From the NCBI GenBank assembly GCA_905250025.1, contig CAJNOJ010000178.1, forward strand, positions 1 through 64,000: DNA of 64,000 nt, read 5' to 3'. The notes under the pieces were generated by a model. It saw only the letters and a program-made list of their open reading frames with translations, ran no database searches and was not told the origin of the DNA. Positions 1 to 12,295 of the stretch are shown piece by piece; the stretch's first letter is position 1; every line of letters starts with the position of its first letter. Both the position numbers and the translations under genes were made by a program. The DNA comes from Adineta ricciae. Taxonomy: Eukaryota > Rotifera > Eurotatoria > Adinetida > Adinetidae.

Positions 1-1009
1 TACATAAGAGTTGTTTTGACAAAGGGAAATCTTATCTCCGGATATCCGAAGGTTATTCGATGAAATAATTTGTTTTTCTTTCGTTAAGAATCAAATCAAT
101 AGAAGTTACACGACTGATTGTTTTCCTAAACAATCGAAAGAGAAATGAATTAAACCGGAATGAATCTTTCTGCTCGATCAATTAGCTCATTCGACTCTAA
201 TTAGCAAAGAAAAGAAAATCTCTCGATTTACTCGAGCTTCATCAAGTTAAAAAAACTTTCCATGTAAATTTGATTGATTACAATTTAACTATCTACTCGA
301 TGTTCATTAAAGACATATTTGTCTGGACGGGATTGTCGTTTGATTATGAAGAACAATTGAAAATGTTCTTTGTTTAGTCGAATATGATCGATTCTCTCTC
401 CTTTTTTTTGTTGTTGAAGGTAACAATGCTTTAAATTCACTTGAAGTCGAAGTGTTTTATTGTCATCGACAGTTTTCATTTGACTCATATCAGTCGGTCT
501 GATAAGAACTAATTGACTTGACTTTGTCCGATAAAGGAGAATAAATACATCAAAGATATGTCGAAGTAGTCAGTCTAATAAAATCGTCATTTGTCATGAT
601 TGAACAGTATTGAGGACATCGCAAGACTGGTGAAAAGAATTCGTAGTCACAGTTCTGTTCACGTTCATTTCCGATGTGTTTTCCAATGCAGAAGAGGACA
701 GTGAATAATTAATTATAAGAGAAATTTGTAATTCATCACGTTTGTCAGACGTAGTCAATGTTATGAAGAAGAATTTCATTAGTTATTCATTTCGAGAATT
801 ACGATTTTATACTTCTACAATGGTTAGATCATTGAATCAACCTTGATCTATATTTAGACGTTTTAAATATTCATGATTTGCGGATTTTCTCAGTGAAAAT
901 GATGTCCATTGACAAATTCTTTATTAAATAAATAGAATTATCTACACACAATTCATAAAACATCTTGAGAATAACATTGATCATAGATTTTTCTATCATT
1001 GTTTGGTCT
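1..1009. other. No gene seen
   Basis: AT-rich DNA with only short unsupported reading frames on both strands. I see no RNA gene, no splice-linked coding exons and no clear repeat. It lies downstream of the minus-strand gag-like gene. Confidence 0.5.
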
Positions 1010-1737
1010 CTAATGTCCATTTTGTTCAGGAAAAGGTACTCGTGTTTGTTCAACACTCGCTTGAAGATTAATATCTTGCAAATGATTGATAACACTACTG
1101 AATTTTTGTTGCATTTGAACGTTTTGTTGATTGAATTGTTGACAAATTGATGTCAAGTCTTTCAAAACTGGAATTACTTTGTCTAAATTGTCATTTGTCG
1201 GTGAACTTGTTTTCATAGACAATAATCGTTCATTCCATTTACTTTCAAATGCATTCATCATCGATTCTAGTTGTCTACAAATCAAAACATCGATTATGGA
1301 CATGAAATAAAACACAAGAAATCATCTCACTGTTGTTGTTGTTGAAATAAGTCTCGAAGTCGTTGTTCAGTCAATGGTTTTTGTGAACAATTGGAAGCAT
1401 AATGTCCTTCAGTATGACATCGATGACAGAATGGTGGTTGATATGTTCGAACTGGACATTGTTTGCCATCGATGAGAACATATCCTTTACTTAGAGCTGC
1501 ATTTGCAAGTTTGATCGATGTGAAATCAATACGAACATTGCTGTTGACTTTTCCATCTTTATCATAGAGTCGAGTGACTTGTTCGACACCTAAGTAGTTG
1601 TGTCTCAAGTCTTTGATGATTACATTTGCGTCTGCATTTGTTGGAACTTTCGATGCAACGATTGACTTGGTTGGTTTTGGTTCGGGCAAAGGAGAAGCAT
1701 TGAGCGATTGCCGAGGTGACTGATGTTTGGAAGACAT
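1010..1737 (-). CDS. Zinc-knuckle gag-like protein (retrotransposon ORF1 type), spliced
   Basis: Two exons, 1331-1737 and 1010-1274, join in frame across a 56-bp GT-AG intron (1275-1330) to give about 223 residues. The intron falls inside a run of Gln codons and the joined frame continues it. The middle (about residues 40-105) looks like the RRM-like RNA-binding region of LINE ORF1 proteins. It is followed by a CCHC knuckle (CHRCHTEGHYASNC, about residues 108-121), a Gln-rich linker and a helical C-terminus rich in Gln and Asn. Proteins of this shape bind element RNA. No reverse transcriptase or endonuclease is visible next to it, so this is either a truncated element or a host-retained copy. 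An intron in such an ORF is unusual; bdelloid Athena elements are known to carry introns, but I cannot assign the family. Confidence 0.6.
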
Positions 1738-2365
1738 GTTTGCTTGATGAAAAGTAATTTTTTTGTCTTCATAGCACGGCTTAAATATCAGTGTCTATTG
1801 CAAAAACGGAAATTTCATTGCGACTACAGTAATAGTCGTAATGACCCTGATGAAACATTATGCAATTATCTTTTGCGTTGGATATTACCAAGCTGTGGTG
1901 TAATATCGACGTGTTCGACAATCATAGGAAGTCAACGTTTCTTCAAAGAAAGGAAAAAGGTATTGCACCATCCATAGTGCGACGCAAAATAAGTAGTTTC
2001 TCATATGTGTTATAGAATCGGACAAGCCGCGATTACGAGCCTCACTCCGTTTGAGCCTGAAGCATACTTGGACAAGGAAGTTGATTCTCCCCAAGGAATC
2101 ATTTCTGGGCTCGTAATTAATCCGACACTTGTTCACTTTTTTCTCCAACAATCACTATAGACTTAGTCATTGGTAAAAATTTTGTGAAAATAGAAGAATG
2201 TTCTAGAATAGCGTGGAGAAAAAGAGTCATTCTTCCTATTATCAAGTATACATTTGTTTGTGGTTACATCAGACAACAGAGAAAAGAATTTATTTTTACT
2301 TTTCGGTTTTTTTTCTATAAATTACAAATCATCGAAATAAATCCACAACAAAAAAAGATACGAAC
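1738..2365. other. Intergenic; one short GC-richer ORF, otherwise nothing
   Basis: Mostly AT-rich spacer. A 52-codon plus-strand ORF (2005-2160) lies in a patch visibly richer in G+C than its flanks and reads like ordinary protein, with Gly, Pro and charged residues. I do not recognise it. The end of this stretch is the 3' flank of SART3. Confidence 0.35.
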
Positions 2366-5256
2366 TCATTTTTTATTCAAAAGCATTTTTCTGAAGTCAT
2401 CGTTATTCATTGCATTCGCCGTCGTCGTTGTTGTGGTGGTTGCCGGTTGATTTTTTGCTGCTGTAACTTTCCTCGGTACTAATGATATTTGTGAATATCC
2501 TCTACCGCGTGGTCCCGTCGCTCTCGGTGCTTCGCCTAATGATGTTGGTTTTGCTTCCGTAGAAGTTGATTTGACAGGTTCCTTACGTTGTGGAGGATTA
2601 CTAATTGCTACTTGAATGGTGTGTTCACCAATGGTAGTGCCATCAAGTTGTATAACCGCTTGTGACGCTGTTTGTGCGTCATCGAATTCGACATAGGCGA
2701 GTCCTTTGGATTTACCGCTCTTATGAGTTACCAATCGAACGTCTTTGACATGAAAACCTTTTTCAGTGAATAATTTTCCAACGTCTTCTTTCGTTGATGA
2801 AAAAGGCAAATTTTTAATAAACAATTTATTTTGTTCCAATGCTGTCGAGTATTTGAACTTTTTCGTTAAATCATTCGATGTCGATCGATTGGGATCATAA
2901 GGACTAATATACATCGGACGGCCATTGATAAGTGTATGATCTAATTTCAATCCTTGACGATAACCTTCGGTCGTTGCGAAATCGACATAACCAAAACCTT
3001 TGGATTTGCCAGACCATTCGTGTTTAACAATGCGAACGTCTTTGATTGGACCGGCTGGCGAAAGTGCGTCACGAATCTTCTGTTCATCGATATCGTAGGC
3101 AAGATTAGCGATGAAGACGGTGTTTAAGTGATCGGTATTTGCAGGATCGACGAAAGTTGAAGAAGAAGAAGAAGAAGCTGGAGTTGAGACTGAAGTGGCA
3201 GGCGGAGGTGGAGCTGGAATTTTAAATCCGTCATTATCAACTGCGGCTGGCGCAGGTTTCTTTTTAGCGGTTTGGACCTCTTCAGACGACAGTTGACGCT
3301 TTCGAGGTGATGTTTTTGATTGATCGTTTGTTTTTCCGTTTGTATGAACAGGTGGTGCAGCTAAAATATCGATAGATAAAATTAATTTGTAGAAAAAAAA
3401 GATGAATTTTACTTGTATCCATTTTGCTATTTGTTGTTTTCTTTGATTTCTTTGATGGCTCGATTTGTTTCTTATTGTTCACTTGTGGTTTTTCTTTTGG
3501 AATAAGTTTCTTCTGAATTTCCTTTAATTTTTCTTTCGTTTCTTTCAATTGTTCAATCGTTCCATACTTCTTCTCATGTTCCAACAATAAATCACAAACA
3601 CTCATCGGATAATCCATCGTTTCAATATGATTTAACGCTCGATACAAAACTCTTCTCGCGTGTTTTTCATCTCCAAAATGAATTTCCGTATAATAAAAAT
3701 TCTTCCAAAGATTCGCGATTAATTGATTATGTGTTTTGCTCATTAACGTTCGTCCATTCCAAATTTGTCGCGCACGATCGATGGAATGAAAAGATTGAGT
3801 TTCGAAATGAATCCAATATAATTCCAACTGTCCGTTATATTTCAAAAATAACTTCGGATCAGCGGTCCCGGAAAACAATTCTTGATATTGATCACACGTC
3901 GCTTCACATACATGACGAATTTCTTCTTTCAGAGCTTCACATTGTTCAGCCTTCGTCGACGATAATTGTTGGTAATAATGACGACGACGGTATTGCATAT
4001 ATGCTAATTGAATGTTAACAAATGATTCTAAATTTGTCGGATCGGAGTTCAATGCGCGATCGTAGATTTGTTTCAATTGAGAATGATCAGCAGTTTGGCT
4101 CGATTCCATGAATTCAGCATAACGAATCCATAGACCAGCAACCCAAGGACAATTACGTAACGAACGATCGAAGATTGCTTGACAGAGTTTCGGTGATGAG
4201 AGATGTTCTTCAATAAAGTCAATGTATGACAACCATAAATCTCCATCGAGACAATGATCAACTAGAACGAAAAATATCAAAAATGCAAATCTACAGAGTT
4301 TCTTAGTTGGTCTTACCGATTGCCCGTTCGTAGAGACATTGAATTCTCGCGGGTTCTTTCTCGAATGCGATATATCTTCTGTAAGTTGCTACACTGCGAT
4401 TTGTATTATCTAATTCTTTTTCAAATTTCTCACATTTTTCTAAATATTCAAGCGCTAGGTCGAACTCGCGTTTCACTTTTAAATCATATTGTTCCGTGTA
4501 ATTCACCGGAAGAAATTCTTTGTATTGTTCACAGAAACTTTGGTAATCTTTGTAATAAATGTCCGACATTCCACGTAATGGAACTGCTAATTGTCGACGA
4601 TATAACGTTAAAACGTAATCAACATGTTGAAGAAGTTTTTCTTTTAAATCTGAATTTTCACTGTTCTGTTCGTAATTCATTCGGAGTCCGTCCAAAATCG
4701 CCTTTTCAGTCTCGATATACGCCGCCCAAAAGAGACCTCCAGCTGGTAGATGAACGCCACATGCACTAAGTCCACGTTCAAACAAATTTCGGAAATTTTC
4801 AATGGAATTCATCGACATATAATACGGAAGTCGATATTGAACGTATTCAATCCAGATCATGATGGATAAATAATCATTGATAGCACGTTCGAATAAGTCG
4901 ACTAAAGTTTTGTTTTCTTCTGTAGTTGAGATTAATAATTTCTTTTCATCGTCGAGCCATTCGAGCCAGAGTTGTTCGGTTAATGGAAAGACTTCCGACA
5001 TGGTTTGACGAGCGAAACGTAAATGTTCGAGATTACCGTACTCACGAGATTTGCTGATGTAATCAAGATGAGATTGATAATTGTATAAATTTGATTGAAC
5101 AATTTCACGAAGTGCGACTAATTCATTTTCTTGTTTGGTATCATCGAGTTGCTCTTCGGAAGAATCACTTGAGGTGTCATCATCATCATCATCATCTTCC
5201 ATATCGTTTTCGCTTTGGTCTTTGTTTACTTCCATTTCTTCGTCTTCGGATGACAT
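2366..5256 (-). CDS. SART3: SART3/Prp24-type U4/U6 snRNP recycling factor
   Basis: Exons 4317-5256, 3413-4261 and 2366-3360 (introns 55 and 52 bp) join exactly in frame to about 927 residues; human SART3 has 963. The order is an acidic N-terminus (Asp/Glu runs, residues 1-40), then a long array of HAT helical repeats through about residue 560. Next come a Lys/Arg-rich nuclear-localisation stretch, RRM1 near 677-755 (VFIANL and KSKGFGYVDF as RNP2/RNP1) and RRM2 near 780-855 (LFIKNL, KSKGLAYVEF). The extreme C-terminus ends DFRKMLLNKK, the conserved LSm-contacting tail of this family. The family re-anneals U4 and U6 snRNAs in the nucleus and recruits USP15/USP4. The start is the only ATG before the acidic block. 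The gene appears intact. NOS1AP ends about 680 bp upstream on the same strand. Confidence 0.95.
5178..5198. repeat. CAT/ATG trinucleotide run coding poly-Asp
   Basis: A short tandem run of tca/atc triplets inside exon 1 of SART3, read on the minus strand as the poly-Asp stretch of the acidic N-terminus. Confidence 0.7.
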
Positions 5257-5937
5257 CGTTCAGTTTATTCGAAAAGTATCTGAAATGTGCAATATGAGAA
5301 TATATAATGGAACAATGATAGGTAAAGCGCGGAATGCATTCTGATTGGCTTATAAACTCAAGAATAAGACACATACTGGTTTGAATGTAGTATGTGAATG
5401 TAACTTATCTTGACCATCTAAAATAGAGAACGATTTTTCTATTGATCAATTCCTTCACATTCTCAAACGATTCTTTTAGGATTTTCAAAAGGAAGAAGAG
5501 TATCTATTTTTTGATTTTCATCAATATGCGTTGACTCGAACGAACTCGGCAGTAGTGGTGACCATTGGTCTCCGATGAACTCCATGAACAAATTGAAGTC
5601 TACTCTTCTAAAGGACAAATGAAACTCTAGTGAAGCTAAGTAATATTGTTTTATTGCTAAAATTATAACGTCAAAAACAAAAGAGAAAAAAACATATCTG
5701 ACAAATGTCTACAATTAAGAGAAATTGTGCGAGAGAGAGAAAGAGAGAGAGAATAATAGATGTAATAGATCGAAGACGAGAGAAAAAAAATATATAAATG
5801 TTCAAGTTCTATAAGATATAGAGTACAAAGCTTGCGCATACACACCGAGCAAAAAGCACTGAGAAACGAAGAAGAACGACTACTGAAAGACACAAACATG
5901 TTTTCTCTCTCTCTCTGTCGCACATGTTGTTGTGATT
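5257..5937. other. SART3 promoter region and NOS1AP 3' flank with GA microsatellite
   Basis: Spacer between two genes transcribed leftwards. It must hold the SART3 promoter (right of 5256) and the NOS1AP 3' UTR. A purine-rich GA/GAAA microsatellite occupies about 5731-5756. No other coding signal is seen. Confidence 0.5.
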
Positions 5938-7932
5938 TTATTTCATTAAAGGATCAAATTCTTTGGCTACTGTTCGAAGTGGACTTTGGCTGAACGCTGA
6001 ATTGGTAAATGAAGATGATCCATTCGATTTCATGTGTTGATAAAGATACTTTTCATCACTTTTCGAGTGTTTTTTCATTGAAGTTGATGATGTACATGAT
6101 GATGTAGATGAAACTAACGAGGGCGAAGAAGATTCATATGCTCGTGTATGTTGTGACGAATCGTGTACTGATATCGATTGAGTTGTGAAATCATCATGAA
6201 TTGAAAATGTTTTGGTCGAATTCGGAATTTGTTGGTGATCAGTAAGAGTTAAGGTATAAGGATCGGAGATACTTTCAGAAGAGATTTCTTTTCCTTTGCC
6301 TGAATCGGGTGAGTCGCTTGATAAACCATGTTGATTTGATAGTGGTGGATAAAAAAGTAGCTCTTTTGGACGTGTTGGAAGAAGTTTAAATGAATCGATT
6401 TGATTCGGTTTTGCCAATTTGATTTCCAGATCATTGGTGTAGAGTAACAATTGTTGAATATGAGTTAATAATTCACGATTACGTTGAAGTAGTTGTGTAT
6501 TTTTATTCTAAAATAAACGAATGTTCAAATGTGAAGTCTCGTTATTTGTTTCAACGAACTTGTGCGTCAATTCGCGCAGCTATTTCAATGTTTAATTGTT
6601 CTTTGATTAATTTGATTTGATTAAACGCCAATTCGGATTCGTTTTGCATCTGTTGTAGCTGTTCCTGCATGAACTGCATTTGATGTTTGAGTGTAAATTC
6701 ACTTGATAAGGGTGTTGGAAAGATATTTATTGGTTTAATTTCCTCGGGAATTGTCAGAGACTGAAAAGGATCAGAAAGACTTTTCACCGATGGAATATCG
6801 ACACTTTGTAAATAACGTTCGCCCTTGTCTTTCGAATCGAGATGTTCCGGAGAGATTTGTTTCGCTAAACAAACGCAAAGATTATGAGAAAACAAATGTG
6901 TCAGAGAATATTTACGAGTTGGTTCGTTTTCAATCGATATTGTACTGATCTTTGTTGGACTAGATGTCGAATTTGATGAAGTTGGTTGTCGTTGTTGTAA
7001 TGCTATCTTATGACAAACTTCAAAAGCTTGACCAATCGTCCGAACAATTCGCATTGCTTCATTCTAAACAGGAAATATTCAAATAAATCCATCGATCAAA
7101 CAAATCTCTTTCTAAGTTATTCTGTTTATCTTACATGCAATCGATCATTTTCTTGGCTCGAGCTCTTGATCAACATCGTCTGACTTCCTAACTTATTATG
7201 GCAAATCTATTCTCTTTTTCTACTACGAATATTTCCTATTCTGCTCTTATCTTGTCGATATATAAACCGTCTGGGGTAATTACCTTTTTGTATGCTTTGA
7301 AAACATTACAACGAAATGAATTATTGATATGATCTCGAGCGATATAACTGAAGATTTTCAGATCTTGACTATCATGTGAAACATAAAATACCCTAAAAGA
7401 TATCGATTAGACCAAAGTTGCTTTTTACTCCATCAATTCATACCGATAGACCGGATGTTGCATAATTACAATATCATTTTCATCAATATACAATTCTTTC
7501 TAAACAGAGAAGAAGCGTTTCAGGAACCTTTTTTCTGATTGATTGCACTTACCTTCGTCTTTTTCGACAGACAAACTTTGATTCCATCGACCGATATTGA
7601 TAAACTCACTTTTCGTTTTTTCACGGCTTTGGCTTTGAATTCATACTGAACAAAGAGGAAAAGGCTTCATCCGAGTTTCATCATTCATTCATTCTTACTC
7701 GGATGCGTCGCATGGCAGACACAATTTCCACCCGACTTGTTGGTTTCGGTACTTCCAATGATCCGATAAACTAAACACGCAAAACAAATGAAACTGAAAT
7801 TTCGAATATGAAAAGTTTTACTTTGGCATTGAATTGGAGTCCATGTTGAAAAGCTTCGTCGTTGTGTAAAGGAATTTTACTGTCATAACCATCTTCAGAC
7901 ATTGGATCGTAATCACGATTTTTCGCCGACAT
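5938..7932 (-). CDS. NOS1AP: NOS1AP/CAPON-like PTB-domain adaptor
   Basis: Eight exons (7822-7932, 7699-7770, 7553-7645, 7444-7499, 7284-7392, 6916-7063, 6560-6864, 5938-6507) join in frame to 487 residues; human NOS1AP has 506. The N-terminus contains [12 protein letters not shown], then a full phosphotyrosine-binding domain through about residue 165 with the hallmark strings [20 protein letters not shown] and [17 protein letters not shown] Gln-rich coiled coil follows (about 250-330) and then a Ser-rich tail. The family links receptors and Scribble/Dexras complexes to nitric oxide synthase. The vertebrate C-terminal EIAV PDZ ligand is absent: the protein ends in DPLMK, so nNOS binding by that route is unlikely. 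One 51-bp intron (6865-6915) is a multiple of three and open. The fifth intron is unusually long (220 bp). Confidence 0.95.
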
Positions 7933-7939
7933 AAATAAC

Positions 7940-10900
7940 GATCTATAGAGACAGATGGAAACATCATTTTTCGTTTCTTTCACAATCGCAAAGGCACATG
8001 CACATCTCTGATTTCATCAGTCATTGGATCAAAATCACAAATTGATCCGAATAAATGACGAAAGATCTTAAGAAAATATTGTCACTGAATTATCTAAGCG
8101 GAAATTCCATGTTTTTTCTTTGTATTTACAAGAAACTGAAGACTTAAATGATAATAGATGTCACTGGTGATTGAACGTCAATAAATAAAAAACCGACGCA
8201 TATGAATGTGTCATCCTAATTGACAAATGACTTTACTAAACTGTCTTCGACATCGAATGACCATCTTTGCTAAACACATTCAATCATTTTCATGTCCCTG
8301 AATAAATTTTCTCATTCTCTTTTCGATAATTATAGTTACTTTCATGACATGTGTCATGTTCTCTTACTACAAATGAACATCAACACTTGTCCTACGTGAG
8401 ACGAAGTAAAACTATTACATCGTTCATCTATCTTACACCTATTCTTTGCTCATTATGACTAAAAACGAGTTCTTCTTACCAAATGATCATATCATTACAC
8501 CTCAATTCATTCATTTTATTTCGATATAGAAAAACTTTTCAATTCTCTTCGGTTTCGTCAATGAACGAACACCTTTAAAGATTAATCTTGACGTTTATTG
8601 AAATGAATATCAAATAAAACAATATTGTGCATGCATTCCGTTTTACACTGATTGCCTTGAGTTCGAGCTAAGCTTTTCGTTTTACATTTTGAATAGAAAA
8701 AAAAGACAAAGAACGTGAAGAGTAATAAATATCAGTCGATTTCATCGACATTTTTATGATCTCAAATCCTATCAATTTGATTCTATCATCAACAGCAAGG
8801 TCTCCGCAGAGTATTTCATATAAAGAAATAAAACCGAGAGAAAAAGTCATTAATTCCAACAATGTCGAACAAATCGTCTCATCTATCAACTGTATTATAT
8901 CGATCGAGATAAATTTGTTTGATGAGTGGGTTGAAATCAAAGTAGATGTGTCGATATCGAGGTGGATGTCTGTCACCTTCAAAGACAAGGAGATGGATAT
9001 TTATGAGAACTGTCATAACAATATATCTGTTTATGTCATTCTCATGATCGACATGACGAGGATCTATCTTTCAGTAGATGTATATGTCAACAACGCTCTA
9101 GTACTCTTTGGTTGTATTGATAGAGAAGAAAACAGGAGAAGTTCTACATGGGATATCAACGATATTTTCAAGGATCATTGAAAATCAAATGCTGTCGCTG
9201 TTTTCTGTACAGGTTACGTCACACATTCTCATGCGCGCTAATCTTATTAGGAAGATTAAACTCTCTTCTGATCATTGTCGGCTATGGTTTACAAGTAAGG
9301 AAAAAGACGAAGAATGGATAATTAGAAATAAGTTACATAAGTTCCGTTTTTCAACATCGATGATTTCCGCTTCGATACTTCGACCAGATCATTTCAATGA
9401 AAAATGACAAGACTGATTAGATAAAGCAGCCAGAGAAATGACAATTACAAATGCACATATACACGAACACTCTCTCAGCATGTTTTTTCGCTTTTTATCA
9501 GAGGAAAATCTATTAGAAAACGATTATTCGACTTAAAACATCATGCTATTAGATTTGACTCGTCAAACATATTCATTAGAGAAGACCTATTTAGATGTTT
9601 TATACTCAGTGGAATCGCCCTAAGGAACGAAACGACCTACTTAAAACTTACTTTAACAACGCCATTTTTTTATTGATAAATGATTGAAAAGCGTTTGTAT
9701 GCACAAATTGTTAACAATTACGATGAATACGTGCACCAGGCGATACAATGATCACATCATTTGGTTGTATCTATCAATACACATACAATATTTCTATTGA
9801 TTAAATACTTTGATGTGAAAAGAAAGAGAGAGAGAGAAGAAAAAGAAAAGAACGGAAAAAATAAATCTACGCGGTTCATCATCACTCCAGAAGAAATTCT
9901 TATTTTTGCTTGTCTGCATCTTAATCAAGTGGAAAAAGAGGAAAAGATGAATATAGAAAACAGAACTCTACATTTAGATCTTCTTATTCGTCGATCTAAA
10001 TCATCGAACAATTCAATATTTAATATACATACGCACCCAGAACGTCTCATTCTTCGAGATCGTTTCTTTCTATTCTCATCTATAACTGACGACAATGTCA
10101 CTAAGGAAAATGCAAAAGATAAAATTGCATCTAGATAATTGATTTTGCGTCAAAGAGGAAAACGAAGACGACAACAACAAGAAAAGAAAGATCTCTCTCT
10201 GTCTCTCTTCTCCTATTGTCATCTTCATTTATAGATATGTTGATGTGTGATACAATTCCTAGCGAACACGATGATAGGCAATAATGAGTATGTGTACGAT
10301 CGAGTAATCGATCATCACATGCCGTGAGCGAGAGTATACTACTGATCAAATCATCTTGACAATGTCTCATGTGAAATACATAAGACCAGAAGAAGAGGAT
10401 GATGATGAATGAAAACGAGACAATTTCTTTCGATGGAAAAACTTTCGTAACACAAAGAAGAAGTCAAGCTGAATGATTGTTCCGAGTGATCGAAGAGTAT
10501 TAATAGAATGACTCTCTTATGTATAATTTGTTCGCTACGGTCATGTGTTTAATTCAATCCATTTTCTCGACTATTAATCTTCAATATTTAGAAATATATT
10601 TTGATATTATAACCATACATTTTCGTCGAAAACTAATTGACGTATAAAAGAAAACGAACGAGAGTGGAATGATTCCATAGGGGGAAAGCGAAAAGCAAAT
10701 GATAATATAATCCAACTCGATTAGAACTTAAGATGACATCGTTGACTATGGTTGACATCCGGCAAAAAAGCTTAATTAGTCTAATATTCTTGTCTATCGT
10801 CTTCTTTGTTTGTTACTCGAGGTCATCGAATGACATTCTTTCTTGTTGAATCATTTTACAGGAGTATATTCATTAGCAAATCTATTGTTATGCTTTGTTC

Positions 10901-12209
10901 GATGTCAAAGCAATGTAATTCAATGGAGAGAATGAGTGACAATCGACAGATGTTACATTTATCGGAAGTTATTAGCAGATATTCACGGAGAGAAGTTAGT
11001 CTGAAATAGAATTTCATCATATTTGACGATTAATTATTAATAAAACAGAATCGATTCGAGAGCATTTTCGCTTTTTTTGTACTAACTCAACCGTTGATCA
11101 TTTGATTAGAAAAGAATTCGAATCATTTTGTTCGCCGAGAGCATCATAAATAATACAGATCGATTGCGTACGCATGAATGAGTAATGAAAGACATTTACA
11201 ATGAAAAAAAAGAAGAAGAAGAAGAAGAAGAAATTGTGAACATATGCGAGATTGTATATTATATCTTGCGTCGACTAATTTCGCTCGAAGGAGAAAAGAT
11301 GAAAATGATTATCTAGTCTATGTTACTGTTTTATTACATTGGAGTATTAATTTTCTTGCCATTAGAATAAATTAATAGTTAATCATTTTTAGCTTAAGTA
11401 ATTCGGCTTTTTTCTTTGAGAGTAGTGCGGATAGAAGAGAAGATTAGTTTTTCAAGTAGAATTGATTTACTGGTGTCCTCGATAATGATTTGTTTATGGA
11501 GAAGATATATGTCTATGTTCTTTACCAGTTTGTTTACTTTATTGGATAGTTGATCGAAGTCGTAATAAGCGTTATAATGTAAATAAGAGCATCAGATTTT
11601 GTTTGAAGTGAGAAATAAAGGTTTGCTATGAAAAAGTATCGTTGTGCACAAGGAAATGTCAATGTTACCATCGAAAAGCTTTTGGTAACATGAAAGTATA
11701 TTCGAATAGTGATTGGATCGATGATTTCTGTTAGAATGGTAAATTAAATGTGTAATTTATAAAGGAATCGAATATTTGAATAAGAAGACAATTTGATTGT
11801 TTAAATGGTTAATCTCATTACATCCTCAAGGCATTGTGAGAGTTCATAATACTTTAATCAAGATTGATCATCAAAAAATCTTACTTCCTTTTCTCATTCG
11901 AGTGTTTAGACCTAAATATTCTATAATTATGCCGAGAATATTTGCAATTGTCGGCGAAAACTAGACACAACAAACGACAAGGGATGTATAACGTAGACAA
12001 TAGGGCACGTTATCGAAAATATCGTTCGAATTGCGTTAGATAACATACCTGTGAGTGTTTTTCAAAAGAAAAGAACGCAAATATTTTGAATCATCGATTC
12101 ACAATTTAAAAAAAGGAACAGCAGAACGATAAAAATGGATTTTTCCAAATTGGAATTTACCCTCTGTAGTCATGCCTTTGATGCCAATACGGAAAAGGCC
12201 AATCATTTC
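7940..12209. other. About 4.3 kb without a supportable gene
   Basis: Long AT-rich tract between NOS1AP and the gene at 12296. The largest open frames (about 8756-9181 plus, 8668-8988 minus, 9761-10138 plus) overlap antisense to each other or are Lys/Arg/Glu low complexity. None shows a domain, usable splice context or homology I recognise. The right end presumably contains promoter sequence, the left end the NOS1AP promoter. I see no RNA gene. Confidence 0.5.
11205..11232. repeat. AAG/GAA microsatellite
   Basis: A short perfect run of aag triplets in the gene-poor tract upstream of 12296. Confidence 0.8.
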
Positions 12210-12230
12210 GCGTATATATATATATATAGT
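12210..12230 (+). promoter_or_regulatory. TA-repeat/TATA-like tract before the 12296 gene
   Basis: An alternating TA run ends about 65 bp before the ATG at 12296 and is the only TATA-like sequence close to that start. It may serve as a TATA element or simply be a microsatellite. Confidence 0.35.
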
Positions 12231-12295
12231 CTGTCTGTTTGTATCATCGATACGTCGTTAGTGACTCGAATTAAAGCCTCGATCGTGTTGTAAAC

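Noticed and set aside
7985..8100. Possible upstream NOS1AP exon (minus) with a DFDPMTDEIRDVHVPL-like reading
   Set aside because: It resembles the real N-terminal exon loosely but hits a stop and has no donor of fitting phase.
8668..9181. Long overlapping ORFs on both strands in the gene-poor tract
   Set aside because: They mirror each other on opposite strands, consist of repetitive SI/DI/EI-type steps and show no domain or splice context.
9761..10138. 125-codon plus-strand frame
   Set aside because: Starts from TTG, is dominated by a purine-rich Lys/Arg/Glu run and has no recognisable family.
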